A DNA stretch of 25,750 nt. Origin: an uncultured Eubacteriales bacterium (lineage in GTDB: Bacteria > Bacillota > Clostridia > Oscillospirales > Acutalibacteraceae). A program made the translations under genes and the position numbers. Location of the stretch: assembly GCA_900540085.1 (NCBI GenBank), contig UQEU01000017.1, forward strand, positions 1-25,750. Direction: 5' to 3'. The notes beneath the pieces were generated by a model. That model had not been told where the DNA came from. It made no database searches and saw nothing but the letters and a program-made list of their open reading frames with translations. Of this stretch, positions 16,023 through 24,099 are shown one piece after another (the stretch's first letter is position 1; each line of letters starts with the position of its first letter).

Positions 16023-16077
16023 ACAAATGCACCTGCCTTTATAAAGTATGATATTTTTTTAACAAAACTATGTGTCT

Positions 16078-16086
16078 ATTATACCA
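16078..16086 (-). promoter_or_regulatory. Extended -10 promoter of the membrane protein/acyltransferase pair
   Basis: TGG followed by TATAAT on the minus strand (TGnTATAAT). The matching -35 (TTAAAT at 17 bases) is weak. Predicted leader about 50 bases. Confidence 0.5.
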
Positions 16087-16213
16087 CTATATGATGAATA
16101 ATTTAATACAAATAAACTGATTATTTAATGTATTTATCAAAAACCAAGAAGATAATCTATATTATTAATTTTATTATATTAAAGTTAGAATAAACAAAGA
16201 TAACTTAATTATT

Positions 16214-16247
16214 AAAACCCCCTTGTTTTAAAGTGCAAGGGGGTTTT
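16214..16247 (-). terminator. Intrinsic terminator after adhE
   Basis: Twelve-base stem AAAACCCCCTTG/CAAGGGGGTTTT with a ten-base loop, 26 bases past the adhE stop. T-rich DNA follows on the minus strand. Confidence 0.88.
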
Positions 16248-16272
16248 GAATTTATAATACTAAAATTAAATA

Positions 16273-18861
16273 TTAACCATAATATGCTTTAAGGTAAAGT
16301 TCTTTCATTTCGCTCATAAGCGGATATCTCGGGTTTGCACCTGTGCACTGGTCATCAAATGCAGCCTCTACCATTTCATCGAGAGTATCAAGGAAATATT
16401 TTTCATCTACGCCATATTCTTTAATTGTTTTCTTAATACCAACTTTTTCTTTAAGTTCACTGATAGCATTAAGAAGATTTGCAAATTTCTCTTCATTGTT
16501 CTTACCTTTAATTCCAAGAAAATCTGCACATTCACAATATCTTTCAAGAGTATGAGGATATTGATATTGAGGGAAAGTACCCATTTTTGTAGGAACAGGG
16601 TTAGCGTTATATTCCATAACAAGATTGATGAGAAGAGCGTTAGCAACACCGTGAGGAATGTGGTGGTAAGCACCGAGTTTATGAGCCATTGAGTGACAAA
16701 GACCAAGGAAAGCATTTGCAAATGCCATACCTGCCATAGTTGAAGCGTTTGCCATTTTTTCACGAGCAACAGGGTCACTTGAACCATTTTCGTATGCTCT
16801 CGGGAGATATTCAAAAATACTCTTGAGTGCCTGAAGTGCAAGACCGTCTGTATATTCAGTAGCCATAACTGAACCATATGCTTCGATAGCATGAGTCAAA
16901 GCATCAATACCTGAAGCAGATGTCAAACCTTTTGGCATTGTCATCATCATATCTGCATCAATAATAGCCATTGACGGCATAAGTTCATAGTCAGCAAGAG
17001 GATACTTGATACCTGTTTTTTCGTCTGTAATAACAGCGAAAGGTGTAACTTCAGAACCTGTACCTGCAGATGTAGGAATAGCACAGAACATAGCTTTTTC
17101 GCCCATTTTAGGGAATGTATATACTCTCTTTCTGATATCCATAAATCTCATTGCAAGATCCATAAACTCAACTTCAGGATGTTCGTAGAGAACCCACATA
17201 ATCTTACCACAGTCCATAGCTGAACCACCGCCGATAGCGATAATTGCATCCGGTTCAAATGATGAAAGGATTTTTGCACCCTCTTTTGCAGAAGCAAGTG
17301 TCGGGTCGGGTTGAACATCATAGAAAGTATGATATTGAATGCCCATATTGTCAAGGCAATCAGTAATATTTTTAATGTATCCGTTTTTATAAAGGAATGA
17401 GTCTGTTACAACAAACACTTTTTTCTTATTATATACTTCTTTAAGTTCACGAAGTGCAACAGGAATACAGCCTTTTTTGAAATAAACCTTTTCAGGTGTT
17501 CTGAGCCAAAGCATATTTTCTCTCCTTTTAGCAACTGTTTTAATGTTAATAAGATGTTTTACACCAACATTTTCCGAAACTGAGTTGCCACCCCAAGAAC
17601 CACAACCGAGTGTAAGTGAAGGAGCGATAGCAAAGTTGTAAAGGTCGCCGATGCCACCCTGTGATGAAGGTGTGTTAAGAAGAACACGGCAAGTCTTCAT
17701 ACGGTTTTGGAATTCTGTAATCTTATCTTTAGCATTTACTTCATCTGCATAAAGTGAAGATGTATGTCCGTAACCGCCGTCAGCAACTAATTTTTCTGCT
17801 TTTGCCACTGCATCCTCAAAGTTGTCAGCCTTATACATAGCAAGTACGGGAGAAAGTTTTTCATGAGCAAACGGCTCTGCGATATCTACACTGTCAACTT
17901 CACCAATAAGGATTTTTGTTTCTTCAGGAACTTCAAAGCCTGCAAGAGCAGCGATAGTAACAGGTTTTTGACCAACAATTTTTGCATTTAAAGCACCGTT
18001 GATAAGAATTGTTTTTCTGAGTTTTTCAGTCTCTGCTTTTGAGCAAATATGACATCCTCTTGCTTTAAACTCTGCTTTTGCTTCATTATAGAGTGACTTG
18101 TCAATAATTACAGACTGTTCTGAAGCACAAATCATACCGTTGTCAAATGTTTTCGAGTGAATGATTGAGTTAACTGCAAGTTTAACATCAGCACTCTCAT
18201 CTATGATTGCAGGAGTGTTACCGGGTCCAACGCCGAGTGCCGGTTTACCTGATGAATATGCAGCCTGAACCATTCCCGGACCGCCTGTTGCAAGAATGAT
18301 GTCTGCTTCTTTCATTACTGCATTTGTAAGTTCAAGTGAAGGAGTATCAATCCAAGCGATGATATTTTCAGGAGCACCTGCTTTTACTGCTGCATCATAT
18401 ACGATTTTTGCAGCTTCGATAGTTGAAGCCTTTGCTCTCGGGTGAGGAGAAATAATAATACCGTTTCTTGTTTTAAGACAGATGAGTGTCTTAAAGATTG
18501 CAGTTGATGTCGGGTTAGTTGTAGGAATAACTGCTGCTACAACACCGAGAGGTTCTGCAACTTTCACAATACCCATTGCGTCATCTTGTTCGATAACGCC
18601 GCAAGTTTTTGTATAGCGATAAGCATTGTAAATATATTCTGCTGCATAGTGGTTTTTAATAACCTTGTCTTCTACTATGCCCATACCTGTTTCTTCAACA
18701 GCCATTTTTGCAAGCGGAATTCTTGCATTGTTAGCGGCTGTAGCAGCTGCAAGAAAAATTTTGTCAACTTGTTCTTGTGAATAAGTTGCAAAAAGTTTTT
18801 GAGCGGCTCTTACCTCTTCAAGTTTTGCTTCGAGTTCTTCGATTGTTTCAACTTTGCTCAT
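16273..18861 (-). CDS. adhE: Bifunctional acetaldehyde/alcohol dehydrogenase
   Basis: Reduces acetyl-CoA to acetaldehyde and then to ethanol, re-oxidising two NADH during fermentation. 862 residues, the usual length for the fused enzyme. The N-terminal CoA-acylating aldehyde dehydrogenase (about 1-440) has its catalytic Cys245 in FDNGMICASEQ. The C-terminal iron-dependent alcohol dehydrogenase (about 455-862) has the GGGSAMDCGK NAD motif and the iron-ligand His segments (DALTHAIEAYG, LCHSMAHKLGAYHHIPHG). Full-length family members form long filaments called spirosomes. GTGGAGGT ribosome site. Single-gene unit with a strong promoter and a Rex-like operator, consistent with control by NADH/NAD+ ratio. 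Confidence 0.97.
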   Translation of the reverse strand: MSKVETIEELEAKLEEVRAAQKLFATYSQEQVDKIFLAAATAANNARIPLAKMAVEETGMGIVEDKVIKNHYAAEYIYNAYRYTKTCGVIEQDDAMGIVKVAEPLGVVAAVIPTTNPTSTAIFKTLICLKTRNGIIISPHPRAKASTIEAAKIVYDAAVKAGAPENIIAWIDTPSLELTNAVMKEADIILATGGPGMVQAAYSSGKPALGVGPGNTPAIIDESADVKLAVNSIIHSKTFDNGMICASEQSVIIDKSLYNEAKAEFKARGCHICSKAETEKLRKTILINGALNAKIVGQKPVTIAALAGFEVPEETKILIGEVDSVDIAEPFAHEKLSPVLAMYKADNFEDAVAKAEKLVADGGYGHTSSLYADEVNAKDKITEFQNRMKTCRVLLNTPSSQGGIGDLYNFAIAPSLTLGCGSWGGNSVSENVGVKHLINIKTVAKRRENMLWLRTPEKVYFKKGCIPVALRELKEVYNKKKVFVVTDSFLYKNGYIKNITDCLDNMGIQYHTFYDVQPDPTLASAKEGAKILSSFEPDAIIAIGGGSAMDCGKIMWVLYEHPEVEFMDLAMRFMDIRKRVYTFPKMGEKAMFCAIPTSAGTGSEVTPFAVITDEKTGIKYPLADYELMPSMAIIDADMMMTMPKGLTSASGIDALTHAIEAYGSVMATEYTDGLALQALKSIFEYLPRAYENGSSDPVAREKMANASTMAGMAFANAFLGLCHSMAHKLGAYHHIPHGVANALLINLVMEYNANPVPTKMGTFPQYQYPHTLERYCECADFLGIKGKNNEEKFANLLNAISELKEKVGIKKTIKEYGVDEKYFLDTLDEMVEAAFDDQCTGANPRYPLMSEMKELYLKAYYG

Positions 18862-18908
18862 TATGTTACCTCCACTTATTAAGATTGTTAATCATTGTAC
18901 AAAGTTTG

Positions 18909-18927
18909 ATGTGATTGAAAATCACAT
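18909..18927. repeat. Inverted repeat in the adhE leader
   Basis: ATGTGATT-GAA-AATCACAT: perfect eight-base arms with a three-base centre, directly next to the Rex-like site and within the predicted adhE transcript. It resembles a TGTGA/TCACA operator but with a seven-base centre instead of six. It may be a protein site or a small mRNA hairpin. Confidence 0.45.
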
Positions 18928-18945
18928 TTGATATTTTTTTAACAA
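18928..18945. promoter_or_regulatory. Rex-like operator at the adhE start site
   Basis: On the minus strand, TTGTTAA-AAAA-ATATCAA. The first half matches the Rex half-site exactly and the second matches 5 of 7 (TTAACAA expected), with the correct 18-base geometry. It covers the predicted transcription start, an ideal place for repression. Rex control of adhE is well known in Clostridia. Confidence 0.55.
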
Positions 18946-18950
18946 TTCAC

Positions 18951-18979
18951 ATTATATATATATTCAATCAAATAGTCAA
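18951..18979 (-). promoter_or_regulatory. Promoter of adhE
   Basis: -35 TTGACT (18974-18979), a 17-base spacer and -10 TATAAT (18951-18956), close to consensus. A further short palindrome, TGTTA-AAA-TAACA, sits just upstream of the -35 at 18981-18993. Confidence 0.8.
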
Positions 18980-19098
18980 CTGTTAAAATAACAAATAAAA
19001 AACAAAACTTTTTGGGTATTATATATAAAACAGACAACAAATTGTGAAATATTTATCAATCTTTTATCATTTTTATAATATCATTGAAAAAAGAGTAT

Positions 19099-20547
19099 TT
19101 ATTTATAATTTTTTACAAATCTTGTATAGAATTCAACTGCATTTCCAACTGCTCTCAAACTGATATTTTCATTTTCACTATGTACAGATTTGAACTGTTG
19201 GTCATCAATATCAATAGGAGCAAAACGAATAACGCATTCGCAAATATCCGTCATATGTCTTGCGTCTGTACCTGCCGGCAATATAAAAGGCGAAACAGCG
19301 TCTGCCAGAAAAATTTCACCTGCAACCGACTTAACATAGTTAAACTGTTCTTTTGTCATATCGGCAGGTTTATAGTATTCATTTCCGCTTTCTGCATCTT
19401 TAATATCAATACCGTACTTTTTACCGATTTCAACAATTTTTTCTATATCTTTCTTTTGATCCTCATCATTTACGCAACGCAAAAATGCTGTTGCTTCACA
19501 GAAATTTGTTTGATTTCCGTCATATTTTCCGCCTTTTATACCGTTAAAAGCACAAGTAGTTCCAAGCATAGAGCCAGCCTGTTCATTGATACTCGGTATA
19601 AGTTTTACAAGAAGAGATTCAAAACACCACAAATTTGCAAATACGACTTTTAAAGGAAACGGCATATACGGACAAAGTGCCTTAAACATTTCCTTAACTT
19701 CAGGATACATCTTGCGAATGAAAAGATTTTTTTCTGACTGAACTTCGCTGATGAATTTCGACATTCTTACAACAGGAGTTTCTGTTTGCTGGTTTAAACC
19801 TGTATGTGTGTTACCTTGTTCTGCACGGCATACAAGAGTATGTCTTCCCTTTTCGTGGACTGCGAGCATAGCGCATCTGCACTTCATACCTGCAAGCGGA
19901 GGAGAAATGACTGCTCCGCCCTCATCAAGTACAAGTTCAAAAGTTATGCCCTGTTTTTTAAAATATTCAATAGCAAGCGGAATACCGTCTCCGCCGAGTT
20001 CTTCGTTATGCGAAGAACCGATATAAATATTTGTTTCGGGAACAAATCCGTCTTTTAAAAGTTCTTCTAACGCTGTAAATTCGGCAAACAAAGGAGTTTT
20101 AGTATCTACTGTACCCCTACCCCATATTTTTTTATCAACGATTTTTGCTTCAAAAGGCGGATATGCCCATTTTCCGTCTGCTTTTACAACATCATGGTGT
20201 GACATAAGCATAATATTTCTTGAAGTGTCTTTGCCTTCAATTTTATATATCCAGCAATCGTCTCCAAAAATCTTTAGTTCTGCCTTTTCATGAACAATCG
20301 GGAAAAGTTCCCTGACAACATCTCTTAATTTGGAAAATTCCGTATCGTCAAATTTTCCGTTTTCAGAAACAGTTTTGCACTGTATCATTTTTGCCAATGA
20401 TTTAGCATATTGCAACTGTTCTTCTTCACTTTTCCAATCAACATTTTCGCCTAACTTTCTTGCAGAAGAATTAACACGAGCAACATTGAATAAAAGCACG
20501 CACAAGAAAACAATCACAACAGCAAGTATAACATATAAAACAACCAT
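19099..20547 (-). CDS. M20-family zinc peptidase/amidohydrolase with N-terminal membrane anchor
   Basis: 482 residues. An N-terminal hydrophobic helix (about 3-21) anchors it. The M20 di-zinc sites follow: His117 and Asp119 (SHHDVV), Asp148 (GRGTVDTK), Glu182-Glu183 (HNEELGGDG), an Asp in LDEGG near 212, and a C-terminal His in TDARHM. The layout resembles the PM20D1/carboxypeptidase S branch, which hydrolyses N-acyl amino acids or short peptides; the exact substrate is not clear. The ATG lies one base after the symporter stop, with a GGA ribosome site inside that gene, so the two are coupled. No terminator is seen in the gap before adhE. Confidence 0.85.
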   Translation of the reverse strand: MVVLYVILAVVIVFLCVLLFNVARVNSSARKLGENVDWKSEEEQLQYAKSLAKMIQCKTVSENGKFDDTEFSKLRDVVRELFPIVHEKAELKIFGDDCWIYKIEGKDTSRNIMLMSHHDVVKADGKWAYPPFEAKIVDKKIWGRGTVDTKTPLFAEFTALEELLKDGFVPETNIYIGSSHNEELGGDGIPLAIEYFKKQGITFELVLDEGGAVISPPLAGMKCRCAMLAVHEKGRHTLVCRAEQGNTHTGLNQQTETPVVRMSKFISEVQSEKNLFIRKMYPEVKEMFKALCPYMPFPLKVVFANLWCFESLLVKLIPSINEQAGSMLGTTCAFNGIKGGKYDGNQTNFCEATAFLRCVNDEDQKKDIEKIVEIGKKYGIDIKDAESGNEYYKPADMTKEQFNYVKSVAGEIFLADAVSPFILPAGTDARHMTDICECVIRFAPIDIDDQQFKSVHSENENISLRAVGNAVEFYTRFVKNYK

Positions 20548-20548
20548 A

Positions 20549-21928
20549 TCAGTTTTCCTTTTCTGCGTTCTCTTTTATTGTAGAAAGAACTTCTTTTTCT
20601 TTATAAAATACGAATACAAATACTGCAATCAAGCATATAAATCCACCTACAAGAGCAGTGATTTTAAGACCGAGTCTGCCGATATTTTCGCCGGCAGTTG
20701 CACCTATTACAGTAATTGACGGAACAATCATAATAGCAAGCGATGTACCTATTTTTGTAAGGAAACTTCTTGCAGCACCGAATACACCTTCACGGTTTAC
20801 GCCGTTTTTAATTGTATCGTATTGAATAATATCTGCCATCATTGAACCCGGCAAAATATTTAATACAGCAAATGGATACGAAACAAATATTGCAAGTCCG
20901 AGTGCTTTTGGCATAGCAGGAATAGCCCAATCTGCACCGAAGAAAATAACAAATTCAGCTATCGTAAACACTATGCAAGCCGATACCATAAGAGGCTTTT
21001 TACCATACTTTTTAGCAAGTTTATTTACAAGAGGATACAAAATAAGAGAACCTGCTATTGATGTCGCAAGAATCAAAACAGAAGCAGTTTCTTTAAGTCC
21101 GAGTAAAATTGTTACATAATACATAATACAAGACTGGAAGAAAGACATTGAAGTTGTTTCAAGAAGTTGACCTAAAGTTACAACTCTGAAATGCTTGTTT
21201 GAAAAAGCGTGTTTCAAAGATTCAATAAGCGACACGGTAGGTCTTACAGAATCAACATAGTCGGTTTCCTTGATTGTGAATGCAGGAATAAGAAGTAAAA
21301 CAATACCTATAACCGTAAAAATAGCAAAAACTAAACGCCATGCCATAAGAGGTGTTTGACCTGCTTTTTTAATCATATCCACAAACATTGGAGTAACATA
21401 TCCGAGCGCACTGCCTGTAACAAAGAACAATGAGTTAAACGTATATGCATTTACAAGTTTGCCCTGGTCGTGAATCATCTCGGGAAGGAGTGCATTGTGC
21501 GGAATCATATACAATGTGTAGAAAAGATAGTATGCCCAAATGAAAACAGCAACCCAAATATTATTAATAATGCCTGCATGACTTTGAGGCGCACAGAAAA
21601 TCAAAAGTGCAGTTAAGCCAAAAGGAACTGCATATTTTTTCATAAACGGAATTCTTCTGCCGTTTTTATTTTTACTTTTATCCGACCAGCCTGCAACAAT
21701 AGGGTCGGTTACGGCGTCAAGCAAATGACCTATTGCTTTGATAAGTCCAATGACTGTAAAAATTCCCAAAAACACTATTCCCTGGGTAATAAGAGTAGGA
21801 ATACCCGATTCTTTTGACGGCTGATAAAAATACAAAAGATAGTTATTAATCATTGTTGTAAAAAGCCCAACTGCAAATTGAGGCAAACAATAAAAAATTA
21901 TAAGTTTATTTGATATTTGTTTTTTCAT
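20549..21928 (-). CDS. GPH-family sugar:cation symporter
   Basis: 459 residues, about twelve membrane helices, MFS fold. The GPH (glycoside-pentoside-hexuronide, MelB-type) signature is in the loop between helices 2 and 3: DAVTDPIVAGWSDKSKNKNGRR, where the Asp residues bind the cation and sugar in MelB. Typical substrates are galactosides, pentosides or uronides; the sequence alone does not choose among them. AAGGAAA ribosome site. It is first in an operon with the M20 peptidase and downstream of an AGE-family epimerase gene, which hints at a role in using host or plant glycan sugars. Confidence 0.85.
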   Translation of the reverse strand: MKKQISNKLIIFYCLPQFAVGLFTTMINNYLLYFYQPSKESGIPTLITQGIVFLGIFTVIGLIKAIGHLLDAVTDPIVAGWSDKSKNKNGRRIPFMKKYAVPFGLTALLIFCAPQSHAGIINNIWVAVFIWAYYLFYTLYMIPHNALLPEMIHDQGKLVNAYTFNSLFFVTGSALGYVTPMFVDMIKKAGQTPLMAWRLVFAIFTVIGIVLLLIPAFTIKETDYVDSVRPTVSLIESLKHAFSNKHFRVVTLGQLLETTSMSFFQSCIMYYVTILLGLKETASVLILATSIAGSLILYPLVNKLAKKYGKKPLMVSACIVFTIAEFVIFFGADWAIPAMPKALGLAIFVSYPFAVLNILPGSMMADIIQYDTIKNGVNREGVFGAARSFLTKIGTSLAIMIVPSITVIGATAGENIGRLGLKITALVGGFICLIAVFVFVFYKEKEVLSTIKENAEKEN

Positions 21929-21962
21929 AAAAATTTCCTTTTATATATCCTTTCATTATTTT

Positions 21963-22012
21963 TTTGAAATTAAAATTCAAATAAAATACCACCCCCACGC
22001 ATAAATTTGAAT
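21963..22012. repeat. Cluster of TTTGAA/TTCAAA half-sites upstream of the symporter
   Basis: TTTGAA at 21963-21968 pairs with TTCAAA at 21976-21981 (seven-base centre). ATTCAAAT at 21975-21982 also pairs with ATTTGAAT at 22005-22012 across a 22-base gap that includes a run of five C (CACCCCCAC). Possible operator for sugar-dependent control of the GPH-M20 operon. I see no clear promoter here. Confidence 0.35.
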
Positions 22013-22027
22013 ATTAATTTTTAATTT

Positions 22028-22076
22028 AAAAAAACAAACGGGCAGTTACAAAAATATCTATTAAGCAACTGCCCTT
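22028..22076 (-). terminator. Intrinsic terminator after the AGE epimerase gene
   Basis: Arms GGGCAGTT (22040-22047) and AACTGCCC (22067-22074), loop of 19 bases, followed on the minus strand by GTTTGTTTTTTT. Confidence 0.85.
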
Positions 22077-22133
22077 ATAATATTATACTATTTTACTTTA
22101 AAGTGTCAAGAGTGCTAAATTATTCCAATTCTA

Positions 22134-23342
22134 TTAAAACAACACTTCTGTTTTTTCGTCTTTTTCAATTGCGCCAAGCAAAGTTTCACAAGTCATTAAA
22201 CATCTGATAAGATGATACGGGCCTTTCCACAAAGAGCCTTTTTGAGTATGTGAAACACTACCATCACGATGAAGATAGCCGTACCACTCTCCGTACTCTT
22301 CATCTTTAAAATGTGAAAAAGTATAGTCGTGTATGAGTTTAAAATTGTCAAAATATTTTTCATCTTTTGTAATACTGTACGCCATAAGAGAAGCAATAAG
22401 TGCCTCATTATGTACCCACCAAAGACGCATATCATACTCAAGTTGTTCTTCAGGCAGACCTTTACAGTCAACAAAATAATTTATTCCGCCAAACTTTTTG
22501 TCCCATCCGAGTTCAAAAGACCAATTATAAATATTGAGTGCTTTTTTCATCAATTCATCGTCATTGCGAACAAGTGCTTCGTTCATTAAAAACCATGAGT
22601 TCTCAAAACTATGTCCCGGATTTACAGTTCTTCCTGCAGGCGTATCTAAAACAGAGCCGTCCGACATAACTGTTTCAAGTACACATTTTAAATCTTCTTT
22701 ATAATGCAACTTAAAAATATCATTAAGTATTTTATCGTTGATTGCATTGTACTTTTCAAAATTTCCCGATGCTTTTCTCAAAATTTGAGAAGAACTAATA
22801 AGAACCATAGGATATGCCATTGAGTGTGTAGAACGGATTTCTGCATTTTCTTTAGGAGTGATTTTAAACGGGTCATTTTCCGAATCACAATAAATTGAAA
22901 ACATCAAATCAAAATACTTTTCTGCAAGTGCAAAGTCATCAGGATTTTTTGTTAATTGGTAGTATTCAGCAAAACCAACAACCAAAAAACTTTCCGAGAA
23001 GAAATATCTGCGTTTTCTCAACGGTTTTCCTTCTTTTGTTACTACAAAAAACATTCTTCCGTCTTCATCTATACAATGCTCTTTTATAAATTTTGCAGCA
23101 CTGTCTGCGATTTCACGCCATTCCTTTTTTTCTCCGTACTTATTGCAAAGTGCAGAAAAGCTCCATAAAGCTCTGCCTTGAAACCACACGCTCTTATCGG
23201 GATTATAACACTTACCTTGTCTGTCAACAGAAGAATTTACGCCGCCGTACTCTCTGTCCAGCAAATCGCTTTTTACCCAAAAAGGCACAACATCATTTAA
23301 TAATTCATTGTTATAAAAATTTTTGTACTCTGAAATATTCAT
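22134..23342 (-). CDS. AGE-family (N-acylglucosamine 2-epimerase) sugar epimerase
   Basis: About 402 residues with an (alpha/alpha)6-barrel pattern. Conserved family residues are visible: Arg57 (QGRALW), His244 with Glu247 (PGHSFENSW), His311 (WWVHNEAL) and His377 in GPYHLIRCLM. The last motif, with its Arg-Cys, is closer to N-acylglucosamine 2-epimerases than to cellobiose 2-epimerases. The likely reaction is interconversion of N-acetylmannosamine and N-acetylglucosamine, as in sialic acid use; mannose or disaccharide epimerisation cannot be excluded. I start at the ATG at 23340-23342, preceded by GAGGTTAA; a start 15 codons earlier has no ribosome site. Own promoter and terminator. Confidence 0.82.
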   Translation of the reverse strand: MNISEYKNFYNNELLNDVVPFWVKSDLLDREYGGVNSSVDRQGKCYNPDKSVWFQGRALWSFSALCNKYGEKKEWREIADSAAKFIKEHCIDEDGRMFFVVTKEGKPLRKRRYFFSESFLVVGFAEYYQLTKNPDDFALAEKYFDLMFSIYCDSENDPFKITPKENAEIRSTHSMAYPMVLISSSQILRKASGNFEKYNAINDKILNDIFKLHYKEDLKCVLETVMSDGSVLDTPAGRTVNPGHSFENSWFLMNEALVRNDDELMKKALNIYNWSFELGWDKKFGGINYFVDCKGLPEEQLEYDMRLWWVHNEALIASLMAYSITKDEKYFDNFKLIHDYTFSHFKDEEYGEWYGYLHRDGSVSHTQKGSLWKGPYHLIRCLMTCETLLGAIEKDEKTEVLF

Positions 23343-23375
23343 ACATTTAACCTCAAAACTATTATTTTTATATAT

Positions 23376-23403
23376 ATTATAATACAAATAAAAATAATAT
23401 CAA
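23376..23403 (-). promoter_or_regulatory. Promoter of the AGE epimerase gene
   Basis: -35 TTGATA (23398-23403), a 16-base spacer and -10 TATAAT (23376-23381), about 30 bases before the ATG. Confidence 0.65.
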
Positions 23404-23411
23404 TAATTAAT

Positions 23412-23446
23412 ATAAAAAAAGACGCTGATAATAAAATCAGCGTCTT
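23412..23446 (-). terminator. Intrinsic terminator after the PhoU-like gene
   Basis: Stem AAGACGCTGAT/ATCAGCGTCTT with a six-base loop and a T tract on the minus strand, 12 bases after the stop. Confidence 0.9.
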
Positions 23447-23457
23447 ACGACAGAGAA

Positions 23458-24081
23458 TTACATATTGCCAATTGCAACAGATTCAACAATGTCTCCTACA
23501 TGTTCACAAGCATCGCAAGCACGCTCAAGATAGTTGAAAACATCTCTCCAAGCAATTACCGTAACTGCATCTGCTTCTGTTCTGTGAAGATTTGTCATGG
23601 CATTGATATAAATATGGTCGCCTTGTTCTTCAAGATTATTAAGTTCAACAATTAAGTCTGCAAGTTTTTTAGATTTTTTGAAATTTGAAAGTTCTCCGAT
23701 TACATCTCTCATTGTTTCACAACATTTTACAAGAACAGCTGCAAATTTCACGCTGTCTTCTCTGACTGATGATGAACCAAGAAACATATAATGAATGATA
23801 ATATCTTCAATAGCATCTGTAACATTATCGATACATTGAGCAAGGTCAATAATATCATCTCTTTCAATCGGAGTGATAAATGCCTTTACAAGTTCATTCA
23901 TCAATTCATGCTTAACAATATCACCACGATGCTCAATTTCATGAAGATTGTCAATTCTTTCTTTTACTTTATCAGGATTATAGTCGCTCAAAAAATCATA
24001 TACTGCTCTTGCTGCTTCACAAGAAATTTCTGCGCCTTCGTTGAATTTGTCGAAATAAAATTTATCGCTTTTTTTACTCAT
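23458..24081 (-). CDS. DUF47/PhoU-like partner of the phosphate permease
   Basis: 207 residues, all-helical, of the DUF47 (Pit accessory protein) family, related to PhoU. Visible traits are the N-terminal FYFDKFNEGAEISCEAA segment, repeated acidic and basic helices with E/DxxxD metal-binding-type patterns (EIEHRGDIVKHELM, LNNLEEQGDHIY), and a final ACDACEHVGDIVESV helix. Members are usually next to Pit-type transporters and are thought to tune their activity. It lies 18 bases after pit, with a GGGAGAA ribosome site, and shares its promoter and terminator. Confidence 0.88.
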   Translation of the reverse strand: MSKKSDKFYFDKFNEGAEISCEAARAVYDFLSDYNPDKVKERIDNLHEIEHRGDIVKHELMNELVKAFITPIERDDIIDLAQCIDNVTDAIEDIIIHYMFLGSSSVREDSVKFAAVLVKCCETMRDVIGELSNFKKSKKLADLIVELNNLEEQGDHIYINAMTNLHRTEADAVTVIAWRDVFNYLERACDACEHVGDIVESVAIGNM

Positions 24082-24099
24082 AATGTTCTCCCTTTACAC

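Noticed and set aside
19084..19653. A 189-codon plus-strand open frame
   Set aside because: It lies antisense within the M20 peptidase gene, which has clear catalytic motifs; the antisense product is Cys/Phe/Ile-rich and has no recognisable features.
23343..23387. Fifteen extra N-terminal codons for the AGE epimerase
   Set aside because: They span the leader and ribosome site, reach the -10 box at 23376-23381, and have no ribosome site of their own.
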